Source: a virus
Virus record (IMG/VR): IMGVR_UViG_3300025892_000101
Location: 1-28,861 of that record
DNA: 28,861 bases
Reading direction: 5' to 3' (one strand)
A program made the position numbers and the translations under genes. Shown here in pieces: positions 22,990-28,861 of the stretch. How positions within the stretch are numbered: the stretch's first letter is position 1; each line of letters starts with the position of its first letter. The notes under the pieces are model-generated. The model was given only the letters and a program-made list of their open reading frames with translations. It did not search any database and was not told where the DNA came from.

Positions 22990-24108
22990 TTAATCTACTA
23001 CTTCTGCACCTGCAGTATCTAACTCATGTGCTTCTATATCTGTAGAATCTGATTTATATTGTAAGATAGTTTCATTACAAATCTTTTTATAGATTTGTTC
23101 TCTTAACTCAACCTTAGTTCCCATCATCTCAATAAAGTCTTTGGATTGGAATTTTATTTCCTCTCCAGTATCCGTATCAACATAAGTGTACCAAGCTCCA
23201 GCTTGCTTTAACAATTTATTTTCCTTCATTACACTTAACCAAGAACCATAATTGTCAATTCCTCTATCAAAGAATATTTCAAAATCAGCAGACCTTAATG
23301 GGGGTCCCATTCGGTTTTTGATAACCTGACAACGTACTTTCATACCAATTGTCTTATCAGTACCGTTCACCTTTTGTTTGATTTGTCCCATATTCTTCAA
23401 ACGAAGTCTAACCGATGCATGGAATGCAAGAGCTTTTCCTCCAGAAGTAGTCCAAGGGTCACCAAACATAGCATTCATCTTTTGTCTTAATTGATTAGTG
23501 AATACTAAGGTTATTTTTTGCCTACCAATTAGATTGGTAATCTTTCTCATCGCTTTTGAGATAATAATAGCTTTATCAGTAGCGTATCCATCCTTATCAT
23601 AATCAGCTGCTAACTCTTTTTTAGTTGAAGCGGCTGCAACGGAATCTACTACGATTGTTACTAACTTATCTTTTTGTGTGGTTCTTACTTTTTCAATGAT
23701 TGTTTCGGTAAATTCGAAAATTTGTTCTACTGAATCAGCTGATACATAAAGTAGCTTTGCTACATCTACACCAATTGCTTCTAAAAATTCTCTACTTACC
23801 GCAGTTTCAGTATCTATTAGAACCGCAACACCACCTTGCCTTTGTGTTTCAGCAAGGAGGTGAGCAGATACTAATGATTTTCCACTTTGTTCTAAACCAG
23901 TTACTTCAGCAATCCTTCCAATAGGAAGTCCACCATAAGGGCGATTCGAAATGGCAACATCTAACATAGCACATCCGGTTGATACCCACCCAGCTACATT
24001 TGTAGGTGCGTCATCTTCTCCTAAAAAGAAGGCAACCTTCTGGTCTTTACTATATTTGTTTAGTTCGGAAGCTAGTTCCGCTGCTAAATCCATTTCTTTT
24101 TTTGCCAT
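22990..24108 (-). CDS. uvsX: UvsX/RecA-like recombinase
   Basis: ATP-dependent strand-exchange protein for recombination-dependent replication and repair. Motifs: GRIAEVTGLEQSGKS with Walker A G71-S78, VAVLIDTETAV (catalytic-Glu region), TIVVDSVAA with Walker B D153, and FTNQLRQKMNAMFGDPWTTSGGKALAFHASVRLRL (about 208-242), which covers loop L2 and the bacterial RecA-type GG-K-A-L/x-F segment. 372 aa is close to T4 UvsX (about 390 aa). It looks somewhat more RecA-like than T4 UvsX. It lies 10 nt after gp32, its usual partner. Confidence 0.95.
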   Translation of the reverse strand: MAKKEMDLAAELASELNKYSKDQKVAFFLGEDDAPTNVAGWVSTGCAMLDVAISNRPYGGLPIGRIAEVTGLEQSGKSLVSAHLLAETQRQGGVAVLIDTETAVSREFLEAIGVDVAKLLYVSADSVEQIFEFTETIIEKVRTTQKDKLVTIVVDSVAAASTKKELAADYDKDGYATDKAIIISKAMRKITNLIGRQKITLVFTNQLRQKMNAMFGDPWTTSGGKALAFHASVRLRLKNMGQIKQKVNGTDKTIGMKVRCQVIKNRMGPPLRSADFEIFFDRGIDNYGSWLSVMKENKLLKQAGAWYTYVDTDTGEEIKFQSKDFIEMMGTKVELREQIYKKICNETILQYKSDSTDIEAHELDTAGAEVVD

Positions 24109-24118
24109 TTATTATATA

Positions 24119-24934
24119 TTATCCGTTAAACAAATCATCAAATGCTGATGCAACATCATCCATTTTCTTTTTTTCTTCAGTACTTACAGCTGCCGCAGGT
24201 GCTGCTACTGGAGCAGGTGCTGCTTTAGTTGAAGGTGTTGAAAGTGTTTGTTGAGATACACTCTCATTAGCTTCATCTGCAGTTGGGTTTAACCAACCTT
24301 CTAATACTGATTTTAACTCATCGTAAGATAATTCTGAATAGATATCAGTAATATTAGTTTGAGTTTCAATAAAGTTTTGATTTGCCGTATCATCTTTTCC
24401 TAATGGAGTAGTATTAGGTTTAACACGGATAGTAGTTACAGGATAAGAAGTTCCTGCATCTTCAGCTGATGTATATTCGATAGTAATGTCTCTACCATTA
24501 GTAGGGTCAGTAATATCTCCATAATCAGGATCAGCGATGTAACCTAAGATTTCTTGGTAAACAGTCTTTCCGAATCCCCAGAACTTAACTCCTTCTGATT
24601 CCTCTCCTCTTACAAGTACAGGTACAAAAGTTCTTAATTTCGGTTCCATTTTCTTAGCTGCTTTCCAATCTTCTTTATCACCCATTCTTTTCAACTTTTC
24701 AGCGAACTCAACGATAGGGTCCGGTCTTCCAAAAGAAGAAGGAGACAAATACGTTTTGTTGTTGATGTTGTAATGGAAGAATAATTCAATAAAAGGATTC
24801 TCAGGAGAAAACTTATAAGGAACTACTCTCACTTGGTGTTTACCAGGTGTTGGTTTCCATAGATTAGATGTTCTGTTTGAAGTGTTTTGTAGTTTGTTCA
24901 GTCTACCTCTGATTGCGCTTAAATCTAGTGCCAT
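24119..24934 (-). CDS. 32: Single-stranded DNA-binding protein, T4 gp32-like
   Basis: Cooperative ssDNA-binding protein that coats replication and recombination intermediates. The N-terminus ALDLSAIRGRLNKLQNTSNRTSNLWKPTPGKHQVRVVPY holds a basic/Ser-Thr segment for cooperativity and the first OB-fold strand. The core includes FFHYNINNKTYLSPSSFGRPDPI and FVPVLVRGEESEGVKFWGFGKTVYQEI. The C-terminus has an Ala/Pro linker and an acidic tail (DDVASAFDDLFNG), the partner-docking element. 271 aa versus 301 aa in T4. The protein contains no cysteine, so the Cys3His zinc site of T4 gp32 is absent. A long leader with hairpins precedes it. Confidence 0.87.
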   Translation of the reverse strand: MALDLSAIRGRLNKLQNTSNRTSNLWKPTPGKHQVRVVPYKFSPENPFIELFFHYNINNKTYLSPSSFGRPDPIVEFAEKLKRMGDKEDWKAAKKMEPKLRTFVPVLVRGEESEGVKFWGFGKTVYQEILGYIADPDYGDITDPTNGRDITIEYTSAEDAGTSYPVTTIRVKPNTTPLGKDDTANQNFIETQTNITDIYSELSYDELKSVLEGWLNPTADEANESVSQQTLSTPSTKAAPAPVAAPAAAVSTEEKKKMDDVASAFDDLFNG

Positions 24935-24978
24935 AATTTTTAAATTTTAAAGGTTTATTTATTTAATGGTTTTATTTT

Positions 24979-24995
24979 GGTGTCTTTCCTACACC
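24979..24995 (-). promoter_or_regulatory. Leader hairpin upstream of gp32
   Basis: On the minus strand GGTGT-AGGAAAG-ACACC forms a 5-bp stem with a 7-nt loop, 45 nt before the gp32 ATG, followed by unstructured A/U-rich sequence. T4 gp32 represses its own translation by binding an A/U-rich leader next to a folded element. The layout here is similar, but pairing beyond the hairpin is not evident. Confidence 0.35.
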
Positions 24996-25008
24996 ATATA
25001 TAAATATC

Positions 25009-25033
25009 AAAAAACCCAGTTTTAAGAGGGTCT
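25009..25033 (-). terminator. Terminator- or attenuator-like hairpin in the gp32 leader
   Basis: On the minus strand AGACCC (25033-25028) pairs with GGGTTT (25017-25012) around a 10-nt loop, including one G-T pair, and the T-run continues to 25009. The stem is short, so it is a weak terminator. It lies downstream of both promoters of the gp32 operon and could stop read-through from the halogenase gene or attenuate gp32 transcription. Confidence 0.35.
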
Positions 25034-25042
25034 ATCTCCATT

Positions 25043-25050
25043 TATTTATA
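25043..25050 (-). promoter_or_regulatory. Possible T4 late-type octamer (TATAAATA) upstream of gp32
   Basis: Exact TATAAATA on the minus strand, directly adjoining the -7 element of the proximal Bacteroidetes-type promoter (25051-25058). If functional it would give gp32 a late promoter besides the host-type ones. The A/T-rich context makes chance occurrence possible. Confidence 0.3.
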
Positions 25051-25082
25051 CAAATATACGAAAAGTTTTTAACAATTCCAAA
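25051..25082 (-). promoter_or_regulatory. Proximal Bacteroidetes-type promoter of the gp32 operon
   Basis: On the minus strand TTTG (25082-25079) is followed after 20 nt by TATATTTG (25058-25051). The transcript would start near 25047, leaving a leader of about 113 nt before the gp32 ATG at 24934. Confidence 0.7.
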
Positions 25083-25130
25083 AGTTTTTGGATTTTTATT
25101 TAAAAAAGTTTTTTTCCTCATTTGTTAATA

Positions 25131-25162
25131 CAAATATAAGGAATTAATTTGATATTACCAAA
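25131..25162 (-). promoter_or_regulatory. Distal Bacteroidetes-type promoter of the gp32 operon
   Basis: On the minus strand TTTG (25162-25159) is followed after 20 nt by TATATTTG (25138-25131). It abuts the halogenase stop at 25164 and lies exactly 80 bp upstream of the proximal copy. Together they form a tandem pair, unique in this window, in keeping with the large amounts of gp32 a T4-like phage needs. Confidence 0.7.
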
Positions 25163-25163
25163 T

Positions 25164-26696
25164 TTATTTTGGTTTTTTTGAAAAATCTTTTGCCCAATTG
25201 ATAAATTCAGTATGTGGGAAGTGTTGTTTACTATCAAATGTGTATTGTTTTACCATATGTTTGTAAACTTGTTCAGATGATTTTTCAAAATTATGAGTAT
25301 TTAGAGATTTATCTAATACATCTTTACTGATTAAATCATTACCAGCCAATATCCAATTGAATACACCCCAACTAGCAGCTCCATTATAATGTGGAAAATC
25401 ATTTGCATTGGGAACTCTATATTCACATATTTCTAAAATTCTTTCAACTAATGGGTCTCTCTTTAAATCATTATGTACATATTTCCAAAATGGAGTATCA
25501 TCTCTTTTTGTAATATAGTGTATTTGAATCAAAGCTCTGAACTCATCTAACATCATATTAAAGTGTTCGTTATTTGCTTTGATGTTTGATTCTCTCATCA
25601 TATCCTCTTTGTAAGGTGATAAGTGATGTTGTGTTAGTTGTACTAACTGAATAATAGATGAGTGTATTGATGTTGCTTCTAATGGTTCTAAGAAGGAAGA
25701 TGATAATCCTATTGAAAGTACATTCTTTTTCCAAACTTCTTTCAACCTACCACTATCGAACTTAATGTTTCTAAGAGGTGTTATCTTTCTACCAGTAACT
25801 TCTTGTAGTTCTTTCAAAGCTTGTTCCTCAGATACAAACTTATCAGAATAACAATATCCACACCCTAATCTTTCTTGTGTTGGTATTTGCCACATCCAAC
25901 CATTTGGCATTGCCCAAGCAGTTGTTGCAGGAGATATTTCTTCACCTTCGTTATATTGATGTGAATAAACTAATGCTGAGTTGATTGGAAGATATTCTGA
26001 ATATGAAACCCATTCTGAACCAACTGCTTTACTTAGTACTCTATTGAATCCAGTACAATCAATCCAAAAATCTGATTCTATTTCACTTCCATCGGAAAGT
26101 ATTACGTTATCCAATTCACCATTTTTTGAATTTAACTTGGTATCAGTTATTGTACCTTTTTGTAATTTTATTCCATTTTCTAATGCAATCTTTTTAAACC
26201 ATTCACCAACTTTATGTGCATCAAAGTGATAAGCATATCCAGTTTCGTAGCTATCACTATTTTGATTCTTTAAAAATGGTGTAAGATTCCTTTCCCAAAG
26301 ATATTCGTTAGGACTAGATTCTGATGCTTTTCCATATTTTGAACATATGGTAAAATCCCTATCTAATGGCCATTCTGAAGTTTGAGTTCCTGATAATGAT
26401 TCGAAAAATCTATCACCTACACCATTCCAATCTATACAATCAATTCCTAATTTAAATGTAGTATTACATTTTTCGAAAAACTCCTGCTCTCCAAATCCTT
26501 CCAATTCTCTTAAAGTAGATAAGAGTACTTTTTGTAGTACTCCAGTTGAACCTTCACCAGCTCCTATAATTGGAATATCATCACTCTCTATAAGAGTAAT
26601 ATCGTAAGCTGGAATATCTCTGTGTAAATTTTGTTTGGCTAGGAATAATGCTGATAACCAACCAGCAGTACCTCCACCCGCTATAACTATTTTCAT
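25164..26696 (-). CDS. Flavin-dependent tryptophan halogenase-like protein
   Basis: FAD-dependent halogenase of the PrnA/RebH superfamily, which needs reduced flavin, oxygen and halide. Present are the FAD-binding GGGTAGW (residues 7-13), IGAGEGSTG (44-52), FKLGI with K82 at the catalytic lysine position, the hallmark W-x-W-x-I-P as W267-M-W269-Q-I-P272, and FLEPLEATSIHSS with E340 at the PrnA Glu346 position. 510 aa is full length and no key residue is missing. Substrate is unknown; a related enzyme from a marine cyanophage (VirX1) halogenates varied small molecules with a preference for iodide. No flavin reductase is seen nearby. It lies between structural-type genes and gp32, one base before the preceding gene's stop. 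Confidence 0.92.
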   Translation of the reverse strand: MKIVIAGGGTAGWLSALFLAKQNLHRDIPAYDITLIESDDIPIIGAGEGSTGVLQKVLLSTLRELEGFGEQEFFEKCNTTFKLGIDCIDWNGVGDRFFESLSGTQTSEWPLDRDFTICSKYGKASESSPNEYLWERNLTPFLKNQNSDSYETGYAYHFDAHKVGEWFKKIALENGIKLQKGTITDTKLNSKNGELDNVILSDGSEIESDFWIDCTGFNRVLSKAVGSEWVSYSEYLPINSALVYSHQYNEGEEISPATTAWAMPNGWMWQIPTQERLGCGYCYSDKFVSEEQALKELQEVTGRKITPLRNIKFDSGRLKEVWKKNVLSIGLSSSFLEPLEATSIHSSIIQLVQLTQHHLSPYKEDMMRESNIKANNEHFNMMLDEFRALIQIHYITKRDDTPFWKYVHNDLKRDPLVERILEICEYRVPNANDFPHYNGAASWGVFNWILAGNDLISKDVLDKSLNTHNFEKSSEQVYKHMVKQYTFDSKQHFPHTEFINWAKDFSKKPK

Positions 26697-26996
26697 TTAT
26701 AAACTATTTATTATGTAACTTTTTAATTTTGTTTTCTTTTCTTCCCAAAGGGATTCACTAATAATTTGTGGTACTGGTTCTGATGAACCTGTATATGATG
26801 ATGTAAAATAAGATGATGATATAAAAGAATCTCTGATACCTTCATATTTAGGTACACTTTCTGATAAATGATTAAAGGTAATACCCATATCACTTCCACT
26901 CTCATCTAAACTAGCTGATGTTAGTATAATCACAGATGATTCATCATCTATAAACTTAAAGTAGTTATCAAAAGATTTTACAAACCAGTTACCCAT
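26697..26996 (-). CDS. Hypothetical protein, 99 aa, tandem paralog A
   Basis: Function unknown. The N-terminus NWFVKSFDNYFKFIDDESSVIILTSAS and C-terminus IISESLWEEKKTKLKSYIINSL align end to end with the 79-aa product of the next gene upstream, so the two arose by tandem duplication. The middle carries an extra Ser/Thr/Tyr-rich stretch (SFISSSYFTSSYTGSSEP, about residues 57-74) that the paralog lacks. It begins 2 nt after that gene and abuts the halogenase gene. No signal peptide or membrane segment is evident. Position suggests an accessory virion or assembly product. Confidence 0.7.
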   Translation of the reverse strand: MGNWFVKSFDNYFKFIDDESSVIILTSASLDESGSDMGITFNHLSESVPKYEGIRDSFISSSYFTSSYTGSSEPVPQIISESLWEEKKTKLKSYIINSL

Positions 26997-26998
26997 TT

Positions 26999-27238
26999 TT
27001 ATAGATTTTCATTTATATAATCCTTTACCTCATCTCTTTTTACATTAAAGAGTTCTTCGGATATAACATCAGCTCCACCATCGCTATATGCGGACTTCAT
27101 ATTATCATATCCACCAGTATCAATAAAGCTCATTGCTATACATTTGTTTGTAAAATTAGTAGTTACACAGATTATTTCATGTGTTTCATCTATTAATTTG
27201 AAATAAGAATCTCTTTCTCTAAAATAATGATTTGCCAT
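26999..27238 (-). CDS. Hypothetical protein, 79 aa, tandem paralog B
   Basis: Paralog of the 99-aa protein: HYFRERDSYFKLIDETHEIICVTTN matches its first half and VISEELFNVKRDEVKDYINENL its C-terminal helix. It contains a Gly/Asp-rich loop (DTGGYDNMKSAYSDGGAD) instead of the Ser/Tyr-rich insertion. Small and soluble, with a beta-rich N-terminus. It lies 11 nt after a putative tail protein gene, and the start follows AAAAAAAGTT. No function can be assigned. Confidence 0.7.
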   Translation of the reverse strand: MANHYFRERDSYFKLIDETHEIICVTTNFTNKCIAMSFIDTGGYDNMKSAYSDGGADVISEELFNVKRDEVKDYINENL

Positions 27239-27249
27239 AATAACTTTTT

Positions 27250-27798
27250 TTAACTTTGATTGTAAATAGTAATAATCTCTGATGATTGAACCATAATACC
27301 GGAAACATTTCTATAAGTTGATGCTCTTTCTCTAACATTTAATAAATATCCTCTTTGGCTTGAATATATTTGTCTTGTTGCAGGTCTCCAACTTGCACCC
27401 CAACTAATATTATTATCAAAATAAACATCTAATCTATTACCAATCGGAATATAAAACCAAGCCCTTAGATTTGTAGTTCCCCATTGCCAGTTTTGACTTA
27501 GAGCTGTTCCATTGTATCTAAATTCCCAAGCTCTGGTATCAGCATCAACAAATCTCTCCTCTTGTCTTAGACCTATTTGAGCTTGTCTTGCATTATGTTG
27601 ATATCCATACCAATCCGACCATGCATATCCACTATTAGTTTTACTAATACCATTTGTAGGATGTCTTGCAGATTGACTATTAATAGAACCATATCTACCA
27701 TTTCTAGCATTCCAAATAGACATATAGCTAGAATATGCTCTACCAAACTCTGTGCTTATATTACCCGACGATATTTGTCCTGATAAGGTGATTGTCAT
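27250..27798 (-). CDS. Putative virion/tail-associated protein, 182 aa
   Basis: The N-terminus MTITLSGQISSGNISTEFG and the following NGRYGSINSQSARHPTNGIS then SDWYGY resemble the opening modules of small tail or fibre proteins in phages (pattern S-G-x-I-S-x-x-x-I-x-x-E, and an I-S-x-W-Y-G-Y ending). The second half is Trp/Arg-rich and beta-patterned (WQWGTTNLRAWFYIPIG, DVYFDNNISWGASW), as in surface-binding beta domains. No transmembrane segment or signal peptide is present. The exact virion role is not determined. The start follows AAAAAAGTT. Confidence 0.5.
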   Translation of the reverse strand: MTITLSGQISSGNISTEFGRAYSSYMSIWNARNGRYGSINSQSARHPTNGISKTNSGYAWSDWYGYQHNARQAQIGLRQEERFVDADTRAWEFRYNGTALSQNWQWGTTNLRAWFYIPIGNRLDVYFDNNISWGASWRPATRQIYSSQRGYLLNVRERASTYRNVSGIMVQSSEIITIYNQS

Positions 27799-27813
27799 AA
27801 CTTTTTTATTTTT

Positions 27814-28425
27814 TTACGAAATATCGTTAGATTCTATCAACGTATATGTGAAAGAGTTTCCCCATATATCTCTAGCTTTTCTACAAATTTCCATAAATTC
27901 GTTGAAATCCGATTCCTTAGAGAATACTTGACAACCTGCAGACCATTTATCAATCTGAGTTGAACCATTTACAAACTTTCCAGCCTTATGAATATTGATT
28001 CCAAATATACCTTCATGTACATTTTCCTCAATCATATCATATTTACCATCTTTGTTATTATCTCTATAAACTTTAACAGGTTTTTGTTGTCTTAGTGCCT
28101 CATATTTACCTTGGTGTAATCCAATTTTATGAGAACCTCTATATTGACCTGGTTTTAGAATTGCAACACCATCTTTGTTCAATAAGTTCTTTTCCCAATG
28201 TGAACCAGGATCAGTTGTTGCTTTATATTCATTATAAATCCACTTCCCATCTGAATCTTTGTAAGATATTGTAAGAGTATCATCAAATTTATTTGTTACC
28301 TCACCATATGTATCCGAATTTCTGATACCAACAATGTTAACATCATATCCTTTATCACTTGTAAAGTATTTATACCCATTGCAATTTAATGCTTCTTCGA
28401 TTTGTTCTCTTGTGAATTTTGCCAT
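27814..28425 (-). CDS. L,D-transpeptidase (YkuD)-like cell-wall protein, candidate endolysin
   Basis: The C-terminal half contains FGINIHKAG with H146 and, 15 residues later, KWSAGCQVF with S162, G164 and C165. This H...S-x-G-C arrangement is the catalytic signature of YkuD-type L,D-transpeptidases and related phage peptidoglycan enzymes. Between residues 122 and 130 DNNKDGKYD matches a calcium-binding EF-hand-like loop (D-x-N-x-D-G-x-x-D). The N-terminal 70 residues start with a small helical segment (FTREQIEEALNCNGYKYF) that may bind cell wall. No signal peptide is present, so export would need a holin or the virion. It could cut or remodel host peptidoglycan during lysis or entry; direct proof is lacking. 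Confidence 0.6.
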   Translation of the reverse strand: MAKFTREQIEEALNCNGYKYFTSDKGYDVNIVGIRNSDTYGEVTNKFDDTLTISYKDSDGKWIYNEYKATTDPGSHWEKNLLNKDGVAILKPGQYRGSHKIGLHQGKYEALRQQKPVKVYRDNNKDGKYDMIEENVHEGIFGINIHKAGKFVNGSTQIDKWSAGCQVFSKESDFNEFMEICRKARDIWGNSFTYTLIESNDIS

Positions 28426-28433
28426 TTCTTATT

Positions 28434-28835
28434 TTATTTTTGATTAAATTCGATAACCTCAAAGATACGAGTTTGAATACGTTTAGTACCGTCAGTATTT
28501 GTAAGTATTATTGAATTTCTAAATTTTTGCCAATCAATGATAAATGTTTTATCTAGTACACCACCATTTTCTTCTCTAACTAATTGGTTTAGTGCGTTAA
28601 TGGTGTATAAAGTATTTGACTCTTTTTTTCTGTGTATTAGTATAGTATCTTCTAAAGGATGTGGAGGTTTAAACTCAGTATTGATGTTATATGTAACATA
28701 CAGTTCATCCAAATTAGCTTTGTTCTGAAGTATGTAGATATAGTTATATACTATCACATAAGTCTCTCTAATATCTTGTAGAGTCTTTTGTAAGGTATCC
28801 TTAGAAGTAAATGTACACAATAGTTGTGTTTTCAT
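28434..28835 (-). CDS. Hypothetical protein, 133 aa
   Basis: Function not recognised. It opens with MKTQLLCTFTSKDTLQKTLQDIRETY, then a hydrophobic strand pair (VIVYNYIYILQN, ELYVTYNINTEF), and ends with a beta-rich part (KTFIIDWQKFRNSIILTN, RIFEVIEFNQK). The alpha/beta pattern suggests a compact fold without membrane segments. It precedes the YkuD-like gene by 8 nt. Just upstream, 28836-28861 is too short to show a promoter. Confidence 0.7.
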   Translation of the reverse strand: MKTQLLCTFTSKDTLQKTLQDIRETYVIVYNYIYILQNKANLDELYVTYNINTEFKPPHPLEDTILIHRKKESNTLYTINALNQLVREENGGVLDKTFIIDWQKFRNSIILTNTDGTKRIQTRIFEVIEFNQK

Positions 28836-28861
28836 ATTTTTTCGTAAATATTATTCAATCA

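Noticed and set aside
24997-25004. TATAAATA on the plus strand as a late promoter
   Set aside because: No gene is transcribed rightward downstream; it points into antisense of the halogenase. Probably chance in A/T-rich leader DNA.
1-28861. tRNA genes, insertion sequences or an integrase/attachment site
   Set aside because: No cloverleaf-like segments, transposase motifs, terminal inverted repeats or integrase genes were seen on reading through; the region looks like the core of a lytic phage.

Overview
This window is a compact, AT-rich stretch of a T4-like (myovirus-type) bacteriophage genome. Every gene I can support lies on the minus strand. The T4 identity comes from the replication set: family B DNA polymerase (gp43), sliding clamp (gp45), clamp loader subunits (gp44, gp62), DnaB-type helicase (gp41), FEN/RNase H-like 5' exonuclease, UvsX/RecA recombinase and gp32 ssDNA-binding protein. 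Three things point to a Bacteroidetes (flavobacterial-type) host. Six intergenic sites match the Bacteroidetes promoter TTG/TTTG-N19-20-TAnnTTTG. Shine-Dalgarno motifs are absent and start codons follow A-rich sequence. NrdB carries an N-terminal ATP-cone, an arrangement described in Bacteroidetes.

Layout, in transcription order (right to left). (1) 28.8-25.2 kb: two conserved hypotheticals and likely late products, namely an L,D-transpeptidase-like lysis or cell-wall protein, a putative virion/tail protein, two tandem small paralogs and a flavin-dependent tryptophan halogenase. (2) 25.2-21.7 kb: tandem promoters and a structured leader, then gp32, uvsX, a small conserved protein and the 5' exonuclease. 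(3) 21.7-20.3 kb: gp41 helicase with its own promoter. (4) 20.3-14.9 kb: a structured intergenic region with a terminator-like hairpin, then a histone H1 (Hc1)-like small protein, SET-domain protein, MazG-like pyrophosphohydrolase, NrdB, NrdA, thioredoxin, a small helix-turn-helix protein and a Mom-like DNA modification protein. (5) 14.9-13.95 kb: separate promoter, a 52-residue ORF and a second Mom-like protein. (6) 13.95-8.2 kb: promoter, a large protein with a C-terminal HNH-like motif, a glycosyltransferase-like protein and DNA polymerase. (7) 8.2-4.5 kb: promoter, sliding clamp, DUF4338/DruA-like protein, gp44, zinc-ribbon protein and gp62. (8) 4.5-3.5 kb: promoter and a Cas4/AddB-like nuclease. 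(9) 3.5-0 kb: a ribbon-helix-helix protein, two GT4 glycosyltransferases, an unknown protein and the start of a GT2-like glycosyltransferase cut by the window edge.

The genes combine into replication/recombination, dNTP supply (RNR, thioredoxin, MazG) and a large modification layer. That layer comprises two Mom-like proteins, a DUF4338 protein, four sugar-transferase-like genes, a halogenase, and a histone-like protein next to a SET methyltransferase-like protein. The strongest candidates for undescribed biology are the adjacent Hc1-like/SET pair and the Mom-like cluster. Family calls were made by reading motifs, without database searches.
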